Source of the DNA: Eubacteriaceae bacterium UBA1433
GTDB lineage: Bacteria > Bacillota > Clostridia > Eubacteriales > UBA1433
Assembly (NCBI GenBank): GCA_002329295.1
Contig: DCTT01000014.1
Span: 2,820 to 10,587 of the forward strand
DNA length: 7,768 nt
Direction of reading: 5' to 3'
In this document: positions 4,649 to 7,768 of the stretch, piece after piece
Layout: the number at the start of each line of letters is the position of its first letter
How positions within the stretch are numbered: position 1 is the stretch's first letter
Translations under genes and position numbers: made by a program
Notes under the pieces: generated by a model
Databases searched by the model: none
Seen by the model: only the letters and a program-made list of their open reading frames with translations
What the model was told of the DNA's origin: nothing

Positions 4649-7186
4649 ATGACAGATATTAAGAATCGTACGATGGGTTTATCATCTGCCGAAGCAAAGC
4701 AATTGCAACATAAGTACGGCAAGAATGAACTCATTCCGCAGAAAAAAAAGAGCTTTTTTATAAAAGTAATCCATATTGTCTGTGAGCCGATGTTTTTGTT
4801 GCTGATTGCAGCTGCAGTCATTTATTTTATCCTTGGTGAACCGAGGGACGGTGCTGTCATGCTGATTTTCGTTATAGCTATTATCGGCATCGATGTTATC
4901 CAGGAATGGAAAACCGACAAAACCTTGGACGCGCTTAAAGATTTGTCCGCACCGCATGTTACGGTTATCCGTGACGGAAATGAAACTGTAATCGAAAGCA
5001 TCGATCTTGTACCGGGCGATTTGATGTTGATATATGAGGGTGTAAAAATACCCGCTGACGGTGTTGTGATGAAAAGCAACGATCTTTGCGTGGATGAGTC
5101 ATCACTCACCGGTGAGGCTGAGGGTGTATGGAAAATGGATGCGGGGAGTGTCGAGCCTTCCGATGATTATCGGAGAAAAGATTATTGCTATGCAGGCACA
5201 CTTGTTACACAAGGCACTGCGATTGTATCTGTCGATAAAATCGGCACAGAAACGGAGTACGGAAAAATCGGTATTAATGTGGCAGCCGCACCTGATGAGC
5301 CTACACCTCTGCAGAAACAGACGGGCAAGCTGGTTAAGACGTGTGCGGTAATTGCGGGCGTATTATTTGCATTTGTGGCAATGATCACTTATTTCAACAT
5401 ACCGAACCATACCTTCGGAGAACGTCTGATTGAAAGTATCCTCTCCGGCATTCCGCTCGCAATGGCGATGATTCCTGAGGAATTCCCCGTTATTTTGACG
5501 GTATTTCTGTCTTTGGGTGCCTGGAGATTGGCAAAAAAACAGTCTCTTGTGAGAAAACTTGCATCTGTTGAAACGCTTGGCTCTGTATCAGTGTTGTGCG
5601 TTGATAAAACGGGCACCATCACAATGAATCGTATGACGATTCAGGAAACATGGGCAGCTGACGGCGATGAGAAAAAGATGATTGAAACGATGGGTCTCGG
5701 GTGTGAAACTGACGCTTACGACCCTATGGAAAAGGCAATGCTTGCTTACTGTGAACTACAGGGGATGTCTCACGAGTATCTCTTCAACGGTGAATTGATC
5801 CGCGAATATGCCTTTACAAATGAATTGAAGATGATGGGCCATGTTTGGCGCAGGAACGGCAGGCTTGTCATTGCAGCCAAAGGCTCTCCTGAAAGAATAT
5901 TGACTATATCCGACCTGACGGAAAATGAGAGAGAGCTTGTCGAGCAAAAGATTAATGAAATGTCCAAAGCAGGGTTGCGCGTAATAGCGGTAGCGACAGC
6001 ATCGCCGGCATCCGAATATGAGATACCCGAGAATATAACCGAATGCAACTTGAAATTCTGCGGATTGATCGGTCTTGCCGATCCGCCTCGGGAAAGCGTC
6101 AAATCCGATATTGAGGCATGTCACAGAGCCGGAATACGTGTTGTCATGATTACAGGCGACAATGGGGTAACCGCATCGTCTGTGGCCAAGAAAATCGGCA
6201 TGGAGCACAGCGAAAATATTATTACCGGTGACATGCTCGATAAAATGTCGGATGAAGAGTTGAAAGAGGCAGTAAAAGATGTATCGATCTTTTCTCGCGT
6301 TGTTCCCGCACATAAGATGAGAATTGTCAAGGCGCTGAAGGAAAACGGTGAAATTACAGCTATGACCGGTGACGGGGTGAATGACGCACCTGCTCTGAAG
6401 TATGCTGACATCGGAATTGCTATGGGTAAGAGAGGCAGTGAAGTAGCCCGAGAAGCCGCCGATTTAATTCTGATGGATGACAATTTTACAACGATTGTCG
6501 AAACGGTTAAGGATGGAAGAAGGATTTACGACAATATCCGTAAGGCTGTAGGGTATGTTTTTACGATTCATATCCCCATTGCCTTTGCATCGCTGCTGGC
6601 ACCTTTTCTCGGTATTGCATCCTCAGCCCTAATGCTGCTGCCACTGCACGTGGTCTTATTGGAGCTGATGATTGATCCAACCTGTTCGATTGTATTGGAA
6701 CGACAGCCTCCTGAAACGGACATCATGGAACGTAAACCTCGCGACTCAAAAGAAAAACTGCTGAGTAAACATATCCTGCTGAAGAGCGTTTTGCAGGGAA
6801 TTGTAATTTTTTGTGCGTCCTTTGGCATCTATTTGATTGCTCTCGGCGCAGATGCAGCCAATGCGCCCATTGCCCGGGCTATGGGATTGGCCGTAATAAT
6901 TCTTTCAGACGTGTTCCTTGTTCAGGTAAACAGCTCGGAACGGGATTTTGCGTTTCAATCGATTGCCCGCCTTTCAAAAGACCCGCTTATGTGGGCGATT
7001 AACATAGGGTCGTTGCTTATGCTCGCAATTATACTTTATACACCGCTCTCTGTTTTCCTGAAACTCGCACCGCTTAACGCCGGACAGTTGTTTACATCGA
7101 TAGGTATAGCTTTAGCGGCAGTATTTTGGTATGAGCTCGTAAAAGTATTCAACAGGCTTCGCGAAAAATCACTTTTAAAGGAATAA
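4649..7186 (+). CDS. P2-like cation-transporting P-type ATPase, predicted Co2+/Ni2+ exporter
   Basis: This 845-residue membrane pump uses ATP to move cations through a phospho-aspartate intermediate. Motifs in order: actuator loop LTGEAEG (T154-G155-E156), M4 motif PEEFP (276-280), phosphorylation site DKTGTIT with Asp319, nucleotide-binding KGSPE, ITGDNGVTA, and the hinge TGDGVNDAPALK (Asp575, Asp579). About ten membrane segments are arranged as 2+2+6. It lacks N-terminal heavy-metal domains and the CPx motif, so it is not a P1B pump; overall it resembles P2 (Ca2+/Mg2+-type) ATPases. PEEFP replaces the usual PEGLP, M5 has HIPIA and M6 has ELMIDPTCS (Asp676), so the site differs from that of Ca2+ pumps. 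The NiCo riboswitch in its leader points to Co2+/Ni2+ export; this is inference. ATG at 4649 is chosen because GGAGG (4639-4643) lies 5 bases upstream; the GTG at 4631 has no site. A HutD-like gene follows 16 bases downstream. Confidence 0.93.
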   Translation: MTDIKNRTMGLSSAEAKQLQHKYGKNELIPQKKKSFFIKVIHIVCEPMFLLLIAAAVIYFILGEPRDGAVMLIFVIAIIGIDVIQEWKTDKTLDALKDLSAPHVTVIRDGNETVIESIDLVPGDLMLIYEGVKIPADGVVMKSNDLCVDESSLTGEAEGVWKMDAGSVEPSDDYRRKDYCYAGTLVTQGTAIVSVDKIGTETEYGKIGINVAAAPDEPTPLQKQTGKLVKTCAVIAGVLFAFVAMITYFNIPNHTFGERLIESILSGIPLAMAMIPEEFPVILTVFLSLGAWRLAKKQSLVRKLASVETLGSVSVLCVDKTGTITMNRMTIQETWAADGDEKKMIETMGLGCETDAYDPMEKAMLAYCELQGMSHEYLFNGELIREYAFTNELKMMGHVWRRNGRLVIAAKGSPERILTISDLTENERELVEQKINEMSKAGLRVIAVATASPASEYEIPENITECNLKFCGLIGLADPPRESVKSDIEACHRAGIRVVMITGDNGVTASSVAKKIGMEHSENIITGDMLDKMSDEELKEAVKDVSIFSRVVPAHKMRIVKALKENGEITAMTGDGVNDAPALKYADIGIAMGKRGSEVAREAADLILMDDNFTTIVETVKDGRRIYDNIRKAVGYVFTIHIPIAFASLLAPFLGIASSALMLLPLHVVLLELMIDPTCSIVLERQPPETDIMERKPRDSKEKLLSKHILLKSVLQGIVIFCASFGIYLIALGADAANAPIARAMGLAVIILSDVFLVQVNSSERDFAFQSIARLSKDPLMWAINIGSLLMLAIILYTPLSVFLKLAPLNAGQLFTSIGIALAAVFWYELVKVFNRLREKSLLKE

Positions 7187-7202
7187 GGAGGATAAAATTT
7201 CA

Positions 7203-7768
7203 ATGGAAATAAGATTGATCGGAGAAGAAGACTATATCACAACGGAATGGTCGGGAGGAAAAACCACCCAATTGTATATATATCCCGAAGATTCAAATTA
7301 CAAAGCGCTTAATTTCAAATTCCGGTTAAGTTCCGCAACCGTGGAATCGGAAAAGTCGGAATTTACCAAATTGGAAGGAGTGGACAGGTTTATCACACCG
7401 CTTGATAATGACTTAAAGTTGACCCATTATCATAATAATTATGTCCGGTTAAAACCTTTGGAAGTCTATCGTTTTGACGGAGGAGAAGATACTGTAAGCT
7501 ACGGAATCGCAAGAGATTTTAACTTAATGTTGCGAGCCGGAGCTGAGGGAAATCTGGAAAGCATTCATATCGACAAAGAACTCTTATTGTCTGAAGACGT
7601 TTGCGCCGGTTGCAAGGAATGTTTTTATTTTATTTATGCCTGCGATAAAGATGTTCGTATTGAGATTGCCAGGGAAACAATTATCGTCGGTCGCGCTCAA
7701 ATGCTCTGCATAAGGATTACAGCTGAATCTGTCTTAAATTTAAAAATCAGCTGCGAGGGCACATCTGA
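7203..7768 (+). CDS. HutD/Ves family cupin-like protein, 3' partial
   Basis: The frame opens at ATG 7203 after AAGGAGG (7185-7191, overlapping the ATPase stop, 11 bases of spacing) and stays open to the window end: 188 residues, close to the usual size of about 190. The family signature is clear: WSGGKTTQLYIYP (16-28), FRLSSATVESEKSEFTKLEGVDR (40-62), LKPLEVYRFDGGEDT (83-97) and ARDFNLMLR (103-111). HutD/Ves proteins are two-cupin-fold proteins of uncertain biochemical role; HutD is found with histidine-utilisation genes and Ves in enterobacteria. Here no hut gene is adjacent; the gene follows a metal pump in the same transcript, so it probably shares the NiCo riboswitch. Odd features are a cysteine cluster (C134, C137, C140, C147, with C169 and C184) and THYHNNY (H75, H77), which could bind metal. 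It is not a truncation; it simply leaves the window. Confidence 0.88.
   Translation, partial: MEIRLIGEEDYITTEWSGGKTTQLYIYPEDSNYKALNFKFRLSSATVESEKSEFTKLEGVDRFITPLDNDLKLTHYHNNYVRLKPLEVYRFDGGEDTVSYGIARDFNLMLRAGAEGNLESIHIDKELLLSEDVCAGCKECFYFIYACDKDVRIEIARETIIVGRAQMLCIRITAESVLNLKISCEGTS

Noticed and set aside
5756..6483. Long minus-strand ORFs (up to 185 codons) inside the ATPase gene
   Set aside because: They are antisense shadows of the conserved ATPase frame, with odd composition and no recognisable domain.

Overview
The window is about 7.8 kb of moderately AT-rich DNA. It looks chromosomal and probably comes from an anaerobic, low-to-mid GC Firmicute (class Clostridia or a near relative). The reasons are strong AGGAGG-type ribosome binding sites, TTG starts, an AgrA/AgrC-type LytTR two-component pair, and a nickel/cobalt (NiCo) riboswitch of the kind known mainly from Clostridia and Erysipelotrichia. 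The organism call is inference. No IS element, CRISPR array, tRNA or rRNA was seen.

Layout. (1) 1-762, plus: the C-terminal third of a DEAD-box RNA helicase (CsdA/DbpA type), cut by the window start. (2) 781-1104, minus: a small one-TM protein with a LemA-like C-terminal motif, convergent with the helicase. (3) 1105-1303: divergent intergenic region with a terminator-like hairpin just upstream of the next gene. (4) 1304-3320, plus: a translationally coupled LytTR response regulator and AgrC-like sensor kinase. The kinase reading frame is broken at a seven-T run that forms a U UUU UUG slippery heptamer directly before an in-frame TAA. A strong hairpin terminator follows at 3386-3430. (5) 3506-4312, plus: a multi-TM protein of the tryptophan-rich sensory (TspO/MBR-like) type. 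(6) 4353-4567: a perfect-consensus TTGACA-17-TATAAT promoter, a NiCo riboswitch aptamer and an intrinsic terminator that overlaps the aptamer's 3' part. (7) 4649-7186, plus: a P2-like cation-transporting P-type ATPase. (8) 7203 to the window end, plus: a HutD/Ves-family cupin-like protein with an unusual cysteine cluster, partial at its 3' end.

How the parts work together. Parts 6-8 form a metal-responsive operon. With little Co2+/Ni2+ the leader should terminate at about 4567. Metal binding should stabilise the four-helix aptamer, block the terminator and switch on the ATPase, and presumably the HutD-like gene, for efflux. This gives a sequence-based substrate prediction for an ATPase whose transport-site residues differ from those of Ca2+ pumps, and it ties a HutD/Ves protein to metal homeostasis. 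Parts 4 and 5 look like a sensory module without a local AgrB/AgrD signal pair; whether the kinase is intact, phase-variable or frameshift-translated is the main open question there.

The most interesting items are the NiCo riboswitch-P-ATPase-HutD operon and the slippery frameshift in the kinase. The riboswitch class itself is already described; the gene combination and the kinase slippery site are the parts that may be new.
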